The translations under genes and the position numbers were made by a program. Shown here in pieces: positions 35,901 through 47,357 of a stretch of 64,000 nt of DNA. A model generated the notes under the pieces. It saw nothing but the letters and a program-made list of their open reading frames with translations, was not told the DNA's origin and made no database searches. The first letter of the stretch is position 1, and every line of letters starts with the position of its first letter. The stretch covers positions 77,281,501 to 77,345,500 of the forward strand of contig CM075652.1 in assembly GCA_037953625.1 (NCBI GenBank). Direction: 5' to 3'. The DNA is from Crotalaria pallida. Taxonomy: Eukaryota; Streptophyta; Magnoliopsida; Fabales; Fabaceae.

Positions 35901-36473
35901 AACCCTTAGACCAACGGACAAGTAGAATCAGTGAACCGAAGTATCATTCAGGGGATCAAGAAAAGACTCATCGGTGCTAAGGGAAATTGGTTGGAAAACC
36001 TGCATGATGTGCTTTGGTTGTACCGCACCACCATACAGACTTCGACGGGAGAAACCCCTTATCGTCTTACTTATGGTTGTGACGCTGTCATCCCGATGGA
36101 AAGGATCATCTCATCTTTCCGAGCCTTACAACAACCGAACCCCCTCAACAACACTTTACTGTGTGAGGACCTAGTTCTGTCAGAAGAAGTCAGAGACTTA
36201 GCTGCCGAACGGGAAAGACATGCCAAGCTTATGCAAGCGAAAGGGTATAATCGCTCAGTAGTACCCAGAGAATTCGAGGTAGGTGACGTCGTCCTACGAA
36301 GAGCTGACATCGGCCTCAAAAATGCTAAGGATGGGAAACTGGCTCAGAATTGGGAAGGTCCATACCGAGTAGCTTCCAAAATAGGAACAGGAGCCTACAA
36401 GCTCGAAACTCTCTCGGGTGCCCTCATCAACAACACATGGAACGTGGCAAAACTTAGAGCATATTTCAGTTAG
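32982..36473 (+). pseudogene. B2 protease end, RT, dual RNase H and integrase
   Basis: The frame is the same as gag. It is open 32982-35672, 35682-35909 and 35931-36473, interrupted only by TAG at 35670-35672 (CAA in B1) and 35907-35909 (CAG in B1). RT has YIDDM near 33950. The second RNase H-like domain starts YVDGSSNKLGAGA near 34785. The integrase zinc region has HGGIGSHHVGG...CEKCQ, and the catalytic TDNGTQF is near 35818. Both TAGs fall within integrase. B2 keeps the 13 codons after RT that B1 has lost. Confidence 0.88.
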
Positions 36474-36985
36474 AAATTTCTATCCATTTCAATTCTGTTT
36501 TCAATTGTTTTTGTTTTACTATTTCCCTTGTTGTGATAGGACTGTTTATTTTTAATAATGGTGTACGCTTGGTGGAACTCTGAGCCCATTGTACTTACTG
36601 TTAATGCTTCGAATAAATAAAAGTGCTGTTATTGAATTCATTGTATTTACGTACTTTTCCTCATAACCGACTAGCCACCGTTTATGACGCGAACGATTAT
36701 AAACAGCTCAAACAAGAGCTTATAACTCGTCAAGTACCTTAAAAGGATTCCCGGTTCAAACATGATTTGTTTTAAAGAAATCATTTATATATCGTGGATA
36801 GAGGAATCCACCTCGGCTAAAGTGATGGAGTTCCGAGGTCTTAACACTTGAATTCTTAACAAAAAGTTCAGAAAGAAGCATAAAGTAAAAACGGATATTA
36901 TAAATATTCCAAACCAGTTATAGCAAAAAAGATTTCAACCCATCTATTGGGGTAGATACAAAAGTAAAAAAGCAAAATAAAAAAA

Positions 36986-38247
36986 CTACTCAATATCAGA
37001 CAATACTACGCTGTCAGGGTCGAACTTCTCCTCTTCCTCTTCACCTTCGGCACCTTCGACCTCTTCTTCCTCGGATTCCTCGGCGAAATGGTCAGGAAGA
37101 TCATTGCTGCTCATGTCAATAGGAACCCCATTCGCACCCACAATCTGACCATTCTTGGCAGCAAAGAGGGGGTCGGCGCCCTTTGTCACGAGATTGGGGT
37201 TCAGGATGCGAAGCTACTCGGCTGTGTTAAGGAAGGAATCTTCAACTGCGTGACTCCAGTTGTACAGATTCTCCTGGGCCGCCTTCTTATGCTTAAGATA
37301 TTTCGCTCTCATCTTGTCCATAGAGGCTCGGAGCCCTGTAACCTCATCCTTAGCATATTCGAGTTGCTCTTGAGCCACAGCAGCAACCTGCTCGGCTTTC
37401 TGAGCCTTCTCTATAGCTTCTCGAAGAGTAGTGGCATCCTCCTCAGCCTTTTTCAAGATTTCCTCCGACCGCCTCACCCTTTCCTCGGCTTCTTGAAGAG
37501 TCCTTTCGGCTGCTTCTTTAGCAGCTTCGGCTTGAGCTTTGGCGCCTTCAAAATCCTGCATTCCCTTCTGCAGTTTTTCATTCTCAGCCGCCAGAACCTG
37601 AAGTTTTTTCTCAAAGCTTTCCACTTGGAGCTGCAAGTAATCCTCCCGAGCATCAGCTTCTGATCTTTTCTTCTTCTCCTCGGGGGCCACTCCAGCGTAG
37701 ATATCGTCACCACGCTGACCGAGGTAATGGAGAATGCTTGCACCTCGTAGGAAGCACCTCACCAAGGCCGAGCAGTTATTTTCCCAGGTGCCTGGACCCC
37801 AGGCATTTATCACTTCAGCGTCTTCAGGAGGAAAGAGATTTGCGGTGAAGGAATCTAACTTATTATGCCTACTCCACACAGTTTTGGCGACGGCGTAGTC
37901 CATACCCTCAATAACTTGAATTCCTTTGTGGGGCTTGCTCAGGTGAAACCAGTCGCCAGCCAATCCTTTCCCTTTCTCCATTCGAGGTCTCTTGGAGGGA
38001 CGCTCAGGGATACCCTGAGTACTTGGTTGCACTTCTACGGGAACTGTTGGCTTAGCACTCTTGGTGGCCTGAGGTACCTCGGAAGGAATAGCACGAGAAG
38101 CAACAAGAGGACTCGTTGTTGGAGTTGGTTCGGGGGTTTGGCTTTTAGCCGAGGATCCCGACTCTCCTCTCGCAACAGCCAGCTGAGCCATCCTGGCCGA
38201 AACAGCAGCACTCTTCTTAGCTTTTGATGCTTTCTTCCCCATTTTTT
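36986..38247 (-). pseudogene. B2 antisense gene, exon 2: coiled-coil protein, truncated
   Basis: It is homologous to 20072-21330 of B1. The frame is open from ATG 38242 to a premature TAG at 37211-37213, where B1 has CAG. It therefore loses the last 82 or so residues, including the acidic tail, whose coding sequence still follows down to 36986. It has a basic start, Pro/Thr/Ser linker and long Glu/Lys/Ala coiled coil. A splice acceptor TTGTTGCAG ends at 38248. Joining to the donor at 38300/38299 keeps the frame through E-K-M-G-K-K. Confidence 0.6.
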
Positions 38248-38299
38248 CTGCAACAAGGAAATATGCTTTAGACCGAGTAAAAAAAAATTGTATATATAC

Positions 38300-39560
38300 C
38301 CAGCTCGGCCTTCACTTCGGCCCGTGTTCTCTTCAGCAATATTTTCTTGGTATCAATTTGACCATTCGCCTTGAGGTATTCCCAAACTCGGTCACACAAC
38401 TGTCTCTCGGCCTTCGTCAAATCGACCTTATAGTCATATTGATACAAGGAGGCCCCTCGGTTATAGATACCGTTCGACCAACCCAGAGGGAAGCGAGGTA
38501 CGACTTTGATTTCTCTTTCTTCCTCAACCTGCTCCATAAACCAGCACACACTAGCCCCATTGTACTCATACCGAAAAAAGAGAGGCTTGAAGGACTTCCA
38601 AGAGTCGGTGACTTTAGCGAAAAGTGTGTGGTCCTTCCGAGCTTTCAGTGACACCCAAAGCCCTTTGGAATTGCCGAACTTGTTCACTTGAGGGGCATAT
38701 AGCCAAAAGAAAGCTCGAAGTGTGGCAACTAAACCTTCGGCGTCGCAGAACTGTTGGAATGCTCGTACAAATGCCCATCCACTCAGGTGTAGCTGACTCG
38801 GGGCTATGCTCAGGTGGTTTAGTACTTCGATTTCAAAATTCGAAAAGGGCATGCGGATTCCGACCTTTGTTACTATTTCTTCGTAGAAGTAGAAGAATTG
38901 TTGATTTTGCGGCACTTCAAAGCAGATCCGGTCGTCGATGTTCACGTGCCTTAGCTCAAATTCCGACGCATTCCCATCTGCGCTCGGAGGGGTTAGGAGA
39001 GGATGAAGGTGGTTCAAACTGTTACTCGTCAGCAACGAAGGCCTCGTCCCAAGCACCTCCAGGTCAAAGACTTCATCGTACTGCGCATGATTGGGCGGTA
39101 AAGGATATTCTTCAGGATTGGTGTCACACCTGCGCTCCACCATATCTAGGGAAAAAGTAAAAGGCTCGGCGTTAGGATTTTTTACAGCAGATGTTTTAAT
39201 TCTAAAATTAAGGCCGAACCTTGGACTTTTTCCCCCCTCTTTCCTCGGATCTCCCAAAGGCTCTTCCTCTATTGCACAGCACTCGGGGCTAATCCTAACC
39301 TGAGCTCTACGTTCAGCAAACCTATAAGCCAACAGCCACTTACTATCCTCAGCGGGATCCGATGGGTATTCTACGGCTAACGGTTTTGTCACGGTGGATC
39401 CCTGGCTGATGGGGGGGAGGAAGGACCTACTGCGTCATCGGTGTCAAAATTCCCAGAATCCCCAAAATCCCCAGAAAAACCCGAATCACTATCACTATAA
39501 GGCTCTTCTCCTAATTTCCTACAAAGTTCATGATAAATTCTCTTCAAGTTCCTCCAACCT
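38300..39560 (-). pseudogene. B2 antisense gene, exon 1: gypsy-type 'transposase' domain, damaged start
   Basis: The globular domain is intact from about 39392 (MTKPLAVEYPSD) leftward. It has PPNHAQYDEVFD, RMPFSNFEIEVLNH and FFWLYAPQV, as in B1. The first 60 or so codons present in B1 are disrupted here by an indel near 39410-39450 and a stop near 39498. At the 3' end the donor CTGG|GTATAT is preserved at 38300/38299. A conserved CAG|GT donor lies further upstream at 39716/39715, in the presumed 5' UTR. The gene product's function is unknown. Confidence 0.55.
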
Positions 39561-40182
39561 CTTATGATTCAGAAATCCAAACCCTTAACACTATCTACCC
39601 AGAACAAAAATCCCAAAATCCCTACAAAACCCAGAAACCAAAACCCCTTTTACAAAAAAAAGAAGAAATCGCAACACTAAAAGCGGATGATGGAAACAAA
39701 AGGAGGAGTAGTTACCTGCTGTAGGTTGATGATCTCTGTGGAAAAGTTTGGTAGCAATCGATGATCGTGACAGTGTGGAGGAGATGCGCTTGAAGAGGAA
39801 ACGAAGAGAGTTTCTGTTTTGAGGAACTGAGAAGTGAATGAAAGGTGATGGGAGGAAGAGTGAGTGATTCGAATAACCTCCAAAGATTGTTCAGTTTCCT
39901 TCCACGATACACGTGTGGGCCGAAAGCCCATTATCTTACCAGTCACTCACACGATGAAACGTGGCAATTACAAAGAGGCGCTTTTTCAAATTTCAAAAAT
40001 TGCAATGATATGGCACAACTCTCAAGGACACGCGATGTACCTAGAGAACCCAAAACGTCACCTCGAACAGGCTACCTGGTTACAGCTGTCACACACTCCC
40101 GAACTAAGGCATCCGAAAAGGTCAACCCTAAACACTTGCTACCTCGTCACAGACTTCTCAAAGTCTTACGAGTTGGGGGGCT
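39561..40182. other. B2 region upstream of the antisense gene, to the 3' LTR
   Basis: Presumed promoter and 5' UTR of the antisense gene on the minus strand. It ends in the purine tract TTGGGGGGCT before the LTR at 40183. It aligns with 22641-23309 of B1 only in parts, so this is the most diverged stretch between the two copies. Confidence 0.5.
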
Positions 40183-40816
40183 TGTAGGGTCTGCCGACCA
40201 GATACGGATTCAAGCCTTGTCAAAGGAATTCTCTAAGGGCACTTCCCTCGGTTCACTTAACATGAACGTCCCTCGCTCGGACTCATGGACTCCGAGCATA
40301 CCCAAAGGACCAGGCTCGGACTTGATGGAACCGAGCCTCATCATCGATCCTCCATCCATCAGGCTTGAGATTCTAGGCCGAGACATACCGTCGGCTAGCG
40401 GATAAGCTCAAACCCACCGAGGCTTCTTATCCCTTCAGCAAATCGCTCCTAGATTCTAGCAACAGCCTAGACATGAGATCTTCAGCTGATCCTATCCATA
40501 TTCTAAGAGCATAATCCTCTGATATTATCTCACAGAATCCTGGTTCAGCTCAACCCTGATACAGGGCCCAGACGGCCCATATCAGCCTCCTCCAAACCCT
40601 ATAAATAGCTCACTACAGCTAGGGTTTCAGGTACATACTCTCATCCCTAAGTTGACACTCTGCACACACGTTGACTAGGGAGAACCTGCTTTTCCCAACT
40701 GGAACTGCAGAAATACCATAAGTCACACATTAACTCTTGATCCTCTCTAGGGCTCCTGATTCCATAGTCTTGAGCACTTAGAGGGTTAAGGACATCTAGT
40801 GTTCCAGGACACTACA
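40183..40816 (+). repeat. B2 3' LTR
   Basis: It runs from TGTAGGGTCTGCC to GGACACTACA and is followed by the TSD atatt. Its TATA box TATAAATA (40600-40607) is intact, unlike that of the 5' LTR. Confidence 0.95.
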
Positions 40817-40999
40817 ATATTATTTCAAATCTTATTTTTTAATAATTCTATTATTGATTGTCGTCATTGTTTTAATTGATTATTCGTATATATACTAAAT
40901 TTTTAATTGATTTACTTTTAATAATTTTTATTTTTTTTGAATTAGGGGCCTCAAATTTTTTTTCGCCCGAGGGCCCAAATTAGGTTAGGACCGGGCCTG

Positions 41000-42370
41000 A
41001 ACATGAATCAAGCCCAACAACCTCAATTGCCGCAATTTCTCAAGCTCGCTAATTAGCTCTACTCCACCGTAATCTGCTTCCACTTGATGTAGCGTTTGTA
41101 AGAATTCCAAGCCTCTAATATCTTCTTTCATCAATTGTATCCCGTTATTAAAAAACCAAATTGTATGGTTAGCTAGAAGATGCCATAGCTTTTTGAGCTT
41201 GTTAATCTCGCTTGGCATCTGACGCACGCATGTTTGCCTTAGATCCAAGGTCTCCAACAACCAAAGGTTGCCAATGGACTATGGAAGACTCGCAATGTTT
41301 GTCTTCCTAAAGCTTAAGTACCTCAAGTGGAAAAAATTACCCCAACTTTCAGGAGTAGAATTGAGTGGAGCATGTTCAAATTCAAGTACCTTCAATTTCT
41401 TGTATGTAGGGATTTTTCTCATAAAGTCTTCTGTTAATTCTACACATCTGAAAATATACACTGACCAAATGTGTGAACTTTTAATAGGTAATACCACATC
41501 ATTTGAATTGGTTGCGATTATTAGGCGTCGAATCATCCTGTTTGTTTGATCATCTTCGCTAAGAAAGTGGAAAAAAACTTGAATCCTTACATTTTTCAAG
41601 GATTATCTCACGCAGTAGGTTATGAACACGACATCTTTTGGCTTTGCCATCAGAGTTCAATGAAGATACTTGCACCAAACTCCTGTGGATTAACTCTTGT
41701 AAATATTATTCTGCAACTTCCTCAAGAGTTATGTTGTTTTCATATTTAACAAACCCCTCAGCTATCCACTGCCTAATCAATGTAGTAGATTCAATTTCGC
41801 AATCCTTAGGATATATTCCAAAATGCAGCAAACATTGTTGGAGATAATATGGCAAATCATCATAACTGAGACTTAAAATATATGTTATACCGGTTGATAT
41901 GGGTTTCTTCTCTAGCTCAGAAAGTAATTTGCCATTCAACTTTTTCCAATCACCTATGTTTCTTACTTTGAAAGCTAAAAGACCGGCAATGGCCAAAAGT
42001 GCGAGAGGTCGACCCTCACATTTTTTAACAAAACTCCAAGATATATCCTTGAATTCATTTCGGACAACGTCCATTAGGATCATTTCGGAATGCCCTCTGG
42101 CTGAAGAGTTCCCAAGATTTTTCATCAGACAAAGGTTGCAAATCGTGAATATGAACAAAAGAAGAATCCATACAATTTCGTGCAACCTCCGCGCTCCTTG
42201 TTTTGATCAACACTCTACTTCTCTTTTTATTATCACATAGAGCTAATTGAATCTCACTCCAAAAGTTCTCGTTCCATACATCATCAAACAAGACAATATA
42301 CCTCTTCAGTTGCAAGTAGTTTCTCACTTCATCGATCGGTTCGCGTTGATCATTTGCAGCATTATCCTTT
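41000..42370 (-). pseudogene. NLR gene fragment: NB-ARC from kinase-2 to first LRRs
   Basis: On the minus strand, in order, it shows: kinase-2 YIVLFDDVW (about 42295); RNBS-B RVLIKTRSAEVA; GLPL as CEGRPLALLAIAGLL (about 42000); LSYDDLPYYLQQCLLHFGIYP (RNBS-D); and IRQWIAEGFV. An MHD equivalent, CRVHNLLRE, lies near 41605. LRRs follow (LETLDLRQTCVRQMPSEINKL at about 41250). Lesions seen are a TAA in place of a sense codon at about 41707, one extra T in a T-run near 41570, and a frame change near 42070. NLRs detect pathogen effectors and trigger defence; this copy is dead. The family is RPM1-like CC-NBS-LRR. Confidence 0.9.
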
Positions 42371-44282
42371 GGGTAAGGCTCAAATGCAAATTAAGACCAA
42401 ACATGCATCAGTGCATGTGCTGACCTGGCAGTCAAAGGTATTTTCAATTATTATTTACAAAGGGCCTTAATTGTTTAAATTTTTGCAAATAAACCCTATA
42501 GTCTAAAATTACAAAAATACCCTGAAAATCCTTATCTATCAAGGACACAAAAATCCTTTTGTCACTGCTCCCTTCTTCTTCATCTGAACAAGCTCCTCCG
42601 TTATCACTTCTTGCTCCCTTCTCCGTTCTCACTTCTTGCTCCTCCGTTCTCACTTCTTCTCAATCGCGATTCTCCTCCTTCTCACTTCTACTCTCTTCCG
42701 TTCTCACTTGTCATCAGCCATCGCAACTGAACAAGCTCCTCCTCCATCCTCATAGCTCAATAATTGCATTATTTAAGTTCTTATATCTTTTGCTTTTTAC
42801 TTTTGGAAAATGGGTCTTTGTTTTTTTGTTCTGCATATATCTCTCTAAAAATTGGTATCTCTTAATTTTTCTTGTTTTGCATATATCTCTCTAAAAATGG
42901 GTATCTCTTAATTTGTCTTGTTTTTGTTGCTGCTGAGAAAAATATAGTACCTATTATTTATAGAATATTGTGTTGAACTAAACTAATGTTAAGTTCAGAA
43001 TATTGTGTTTTCTAACTTTTAAGTTTTGACCCTTTTTATTTTTGTTTGTTATCCTTGTCTTCAGTTGTAAGGAGTTGTGAAGAAAAGAATCAATTTTCTT
43101 TTTGTTGGCCTTTTTTTTCATGGTGCTGAATTGACGATGAAAAGCCATTCAACCATCACAATGTTGATCCTGTCAACGAGGCCGAAACGGAATTATGGAA
43201 AATGAAGGCAACAAAATTGAAAAAAAAATTACCGAAGAAAGAACTAAAACGAAAATGATGGCATGGGCTTTAATAATCTTGTGGGGTATCGTATATCTAC
43301 ATTGTATCGCTTCAAAACTACTTATTTGACTGTTATCTGAGTTGGATAACATCTTGAAATGAGTTATAGAATTATATGAGTAGTTGTTAATATTGTAAAA
43401 GTTTGCAGAAAGAAAGAAATAATATCGACAATTTTATTAAAAGTGGTATTTAAAGTGATACAGAGTAGTATACTTATACTACCTTAATGTTATTACCAAA
43501 GTGTACAAACAAAATTTATTAAGCCTTTGAAAAAATTCATCTCGAGTTAGGCAATCTTTTCCTTAATTGCTTAACAAAATAACTCATTACAAAACATGTA
43601 CACAGTCGGTTTTGGGATATTGATAATTATAAATCATCGTTTCGAAAATTTTAAATCTATTAAATACATTTTTTACATCTTTAGTGTTGGTATCTTAAAA
43701 ATTCTGTCTGTAACATTGAAAAATGTTAGATGATAAACACAAGTAACTTGCTGATGTTCCTTTATATGTTAGACGATAAACATCAAAATAACCATGCAAA
43801 TTAAATAAGACGCATATTTTGCTTTCATTTTGTCAACATCTCTTGCATTTCTTTTGTGTTCTTTATCATAACTATGTTAATAAACAATATCTATTTGGAG
43901 AAGTATTTATGTAAAGACCGGTTTTTATTAGCAAGCTAAACTTTTTTAATTACAAGTTGTTTGCCCTAATATTACCGTTTAAATAAAATACATGTAAATC
44001 ATCCTTATAAAAAATAATTCATATTAACATATTATCTAAAAAAAGAAAACACATTTCCCAAATATGCATTCAAATTAATTTTAAAAAACAAAATTAAAAC
44101 TCGTGCATTACTTGTTGATTCTAAATGAAAGCAATAAAGCTAAAAATTCACTTTCAACTAAGTTAGACAAAAGCAGGTCACAATAATATCTTGCTAGCTG
44201 AGGCTCAGAAGAGTAAATATGTGCATCCCCAACATATGTCGGAAAACCAAAGCATTTGAAATCGATGTTACATTAAATATGG
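42371..44282. repeat. Left arm of the foldback element
   Basis: It is the inverse of the right arm from 47171 inward, interrupted where the right arm has its extra segment. Near the tip it holds a TTCTCACTTCTTGCTCC-type short repeat (42560-42710). Confidence 0.88.
43133..43329 (+). pseudogene. 3' fragment of a GRF-type gene (left arm copy)
   Basis: It reads DDEKPFNHHN, then an acidic/Lys-rich stretch. After a frameshift in an A-run near 43235 it ends with a hydrophobic, membrane-anchor-like MMAWALIILWGIVYLHCIAS and stop at 43327-43329. The right arm holds the same piece plus the upstream exon with the zinc-finger-like part. Short plant GRF proteins with a coiled coil and C-terminal membrane helix have this layout. 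Confidence 0.45.
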
Positions 44283-44388
44283 TCAGAATATTATTAGCCC
44301 TTTGTGGTCATATTCCAGAATACTATGTTTTCCAAGTCTATGTTGAATGAATATGCTACTAAGCTGCATATAAAACAACCTACATAAA
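44283..44388. other. Loop of the foldback element
   Basis: Single-copy AT-rich spacer between the two inverted arms; no coding potential. Confidence 0.75.
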
Positions 44389-47171
44389 CCATATTTAATG
44401 TAACATCGATTTCGAATGCTTTGGTTTTCCGACATATGTTGGGGATGCACATATTTACTCTTTTGAGCCTCAGCTAGCAAGATATTATTGTGACCTGCTT
44501 TTGTCTAACTTAGTTGAAAGTGAATTTTTAGCTTTATTGCTTTCATTTAGAATCAACTAGTAATGCACGGGTTTTAATTTTGTTTTTTATAATTAATTTG
44601 AATGCAGATTTGGGAAATGTGTTTTCTTTTTTTAGATAATATGTTAATATGGATTATTTTTTTTTATAAGGATGATTTACAAGTATTTTATTTAAACGGT
44701 AATATTAGGGCAAACAACTTGTAATTAAAAAAGTTTAGCTTGCTAATAAAAACCGGTCTTTACATAAATACTTCTCCAAATAGATATTGTTTATTAACAT
44801 GGTTATTATAAAAGAACACAAAAGAAATGCATGAGATGTTTACAAAATGAAAGCAAACTATGCATCTTATTTAATTTTCATGGTTATTTTGATGTCTATT
44901 GTCTAACATATAAAGGAACATTAGCAAGTTACTTGTGTTTATCATCTAACATTTTTCAATGCTACACACGGAATTCTTAAGATACCAACACTTAAGATGT
45001 AAAAAATGTATTTAATAGATTTAAAATTTTCGAAACGATAATTTATAATTATCAATATCCCAAAACCGACTGTGTACATGTTTTGTAATGAGTTATTTTG
45101 TTAAGCAATTAAGGAAAAGATTGCCTAACTCAAGATGAATTTTTTCAAAGGCTTAATAAATTTTGTTTGTACACTTTGGTAATAACATTAAGGTAGTATA
45201 AGTATACTACTCTGTATCACTTTAAATACCACCTTTAATAAAATTCTCGATATTATTTCTTTCTTTCTGCGAACTTTTACAATATTAACAACTACTCCAT
45301 ATAATTCTATAACTCATTTCAAGATGTTATCCAACTCAGATAATCAAATAAGTAATTTTGAAGCGATACAATGTAGATATACGATACCCCACAAGATTAT
45401 TAAAGCCCATGCCATCATTTTTGTTTTCGTTCTTTCTTCAGTAATTTTGTTTTTTCAATTTTGTTGCCTTCATTTTCCAGAATTCTGTTCCGGCCTCGTT
45501 GACAAGATCAACAATTGATTGTGATGGTTGAATGGCTTTTCATCGTTAGCCCACTTGAAATAGTGAGTTTTAGGATCATCCTGCATAGACAAGTAATAGG
45601 TTAGAGTATAATTATTATTTTAATTGGTTAAATGAAATTCTAGAATTATTGGTAAGTGATATTACCTCCCAATTAACACACCTCCAAAACAATCTTCCAG
45701 AATTTTTAAGAGTATTAGACCTGAGTAGGATCGAAACACCACTAAATTAAACATCGTTTGCGTGAGCCAGCATTGCTAGAGCAATTTGTGGAACTCATTT
45801 TTGGTCTTATGTACTGTGCATCGTGACAATCAAATTATTTAATAATGAATAATAAATATTAGAAAAAAATTGATAATCGAAAAATAGAGACAAGTTAACT
45901 TGCAAAAAGAAAATGGAAATTATACTCAAATTGGCATTCTAAAAAGAAAATGGAAATTCTTTTTCAAATTCATCACTTTTCATAAATTCATCACTTTTCT
46001 GCAATCAACCATTTTTTTCTGTCTTCAGCTTCTTGTATTGTGCATTTGTGCCAAACAGAACCTAGTGTTCAATATAATTTCTCCTGGATTATTCTTTTTG
46101 AAGCTTTTCTCTCAATTTAAATGATAAAGAACAGAACGTATGTATAGAAAATATCAATAGCTGTATCCAAGCAACCTAACAAGTATCTTATGCTGCACAC
46201 AACCAATTGCCTCTACCTCTTGTTTAAATTCTCTCTCAGCTTGGCATCTGAAAACAAGTTATACATTAAGTGATTACTTCTAAGAGGAAGACTAATACAA
46301 GACCAAAACCAGAGAAGCTTCACTAGATAGCAACAACAAGTAATTTAACATTGCAACAAAAAATATAACATTGCAAAGCTCCTAACAAGTTACAACATTA
46401 TCAATTTAGTACCATGAAAACAAAGGCCAGCAAAAAGAAAATTGATTCTTTTCTTCACAACTCCTTACAACGGAAGACAAGGATAACAAACAAAAATAAA
46501 AAGGGTCAAAACTTAAAAGTTAGAAAACACAATATTCAGAACTTAACATAACATTAGTTTAGTTCAACATAGTATTCTATAAATAATAGGTACTATATTT
46601 TTCTCAGCAGCACCAAAAACAAGACAAATTAAGAAATACCCATTTTTAGAGAGAGATATATGCAAAACAAGAAAAATTAAGAGATATCAATTTTTAGAGA
46701 GATATATGCAGAACAAAAAAACAAAGACCCATTTTCCAAAAGTAAAAAGCAAAAGATATAAGAAGTTAAATAATGCAATTATTGAGCTATGAGGATGGAG
46801 GAGGAGCTTGTTCAGTTGCGGTGGCTGATGACAAGTGAGAACAGAAGAGAGTAGAAGTGAGAAGGAGGAGAATCGCGATTGAGAAGAAGTGAGAACGGAG
46901 GAGCAAGAAGTGAGAACGGAGGAGGAAGCAAGAAGTGAGAACGGAGGAGCTTGTTCAGATGAAGAAGAAGGGAGCAGTGACAGAAGGATTTTTGTGTCCT
47001 TGATAGATAAGGATTTTCAGGGTATTTTTGTAATTTTAGACTATAGGGTTTATTTGCAAAAATTTAAACAATTAATGCCCTTTGTAAATAATAATTGAAA
47101 ATACCTTTGACTGCCAGGTCAGCACATGCACTAATGCATGTTTGGTCTTAATTTACATTTGAGCCTTACCC
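44389..47171. repeat. Right arm of the foldback element
   Basis: It is the inverse of the left arm, plus about 860 bp that the left arm lacks. The extra segment includes the intron and upstream exon of the captured gene fragment. Confidence 0.88.
45344..45745 (-). pseudogene. GRF-type zinc-finger / transmembrane gene fragment (right arm copy)
   Basis: Two exons are visible on the minus strand. The upstream one (45666 to about 45745) reads ...LLRSNTLKNSGRLFWRCVNWE and ends at a GT donor. An 85-bp intron (45581-45665, GT...CTATGCAG) follows. The second exon starts DDPKTHYFKWANDEK at 45580. N-x-GR-x-FW-x-C followed by Y-F-K-W is the GRF zinc-finger pattern. The exons join in phase 0. The downstream part carries stops/frameshifts and ends in a predicted membrane helix (MMAWALIILWGIVYL) with stop at 45344. 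The N-terminal CxC part has decayed. Confidence 0.55.
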
Positions 47172-47180
47172 TTATCCTTT

Positions 47181-47357
47181 GCAGGAGCTTCCCTTGTTCC
47201 TTCCCGAAACTTCTTCAACATGTCCCCTAACAAACCTTCCACAGTCAGAGTGAGTGACTCAGACACTATGATGAATGCAAAGCAATCAAAGTCAGAGTTC
47301 TGAATCACCTTTTCATAAACTGTTTTTTGCAAGTGTGGTTTTTCCCGTACCTCCCAT
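47181..47357 (-). pseudogene. NLR gene fragment: P-loop and following NB-ARC
   Basis: On the minus strand it starts inside the P-loop (MGGTGKTTLAK) and continues to QNSDFDCFAFIIVSESLTL (RNBS-A-like). A frameshift of one extra A lies in the A-run near 47327. The left end abuts the Mutator-like TSD and the right end carries the cccat TSD of copia E. The upstream GMG codons are on the far side of E. Confidence 0.85.

Larger units (their letters stand above)
30078..40816 (+). mobile_element. Ty3/gypsy Tat-type element B2, complete but mutated
   Basis: This is the second copy of the B1 family, 10.7 kb, with LTRs of 634 bp each and TSD atatt (30073-30077 and 40817-40821). It has the same layout: PBS, gag-pol on plus, and antisense gene on minus before the 3' LTR. 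The LTRs differ at about 17 positions by eye (near 2.7%), more than in B1, so B2 is probably the older insertion. Three TAG codons break gag-pol. It is nested in the hAT. Confidence 0.92.
29797..40999. mobile_element. Non-autonomous hAT transposon hosting gypsy element B2
   Basis: The ends are CAGGCCCGGCCCTAA (29797) and its near-perfect inverse ending GGACCGGGCCTG (40999). The 8-bp TSD aacatgaa flanks them (29789-29796 and 41000-41007). Eight-base TSDs and CAG...CTG ends are hAT hallmarks. Without B2 its own sequence is only about 459 bp and encodes nothing, so it needs a transposase in trans. It interrupts the LRR coding sequence of the NLR gene. Confidence 0.88.
42371..47171. mobile_element. 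Foldback Mutator-like element with kilobase-long inverted arms
   Basis: The termini GGGTAAGGCTCAAATG (42371) and its inverse (47171) are flanked by the 9-bp TSD ttatccttt (42362-42370 and 47172-47180). A 9-bp TSD with long TIRs is the Mutator signature. The left arm 42371-44282 is the near-exact inverse of parts of 44389-47171. The loop is about 106 bp. The right arm has about 860 extra bases (roughly 45549-46409) absent from the left arm. No transposase is seen. The arms carry remains of a GRF-type gene. It lies between P-loop and kinase-2 codons of the NLR gene. Confidence 0.88.

Noticed and set aside
42559..42894. 111-codon plus-strand ORF and its mirror (46889-47098) in the foldback arms
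   Set aside because: The protein is a Ser/Leu translation of a short TTCTCACTTCTTGCTCC-type repeat and is not a plausible gene.
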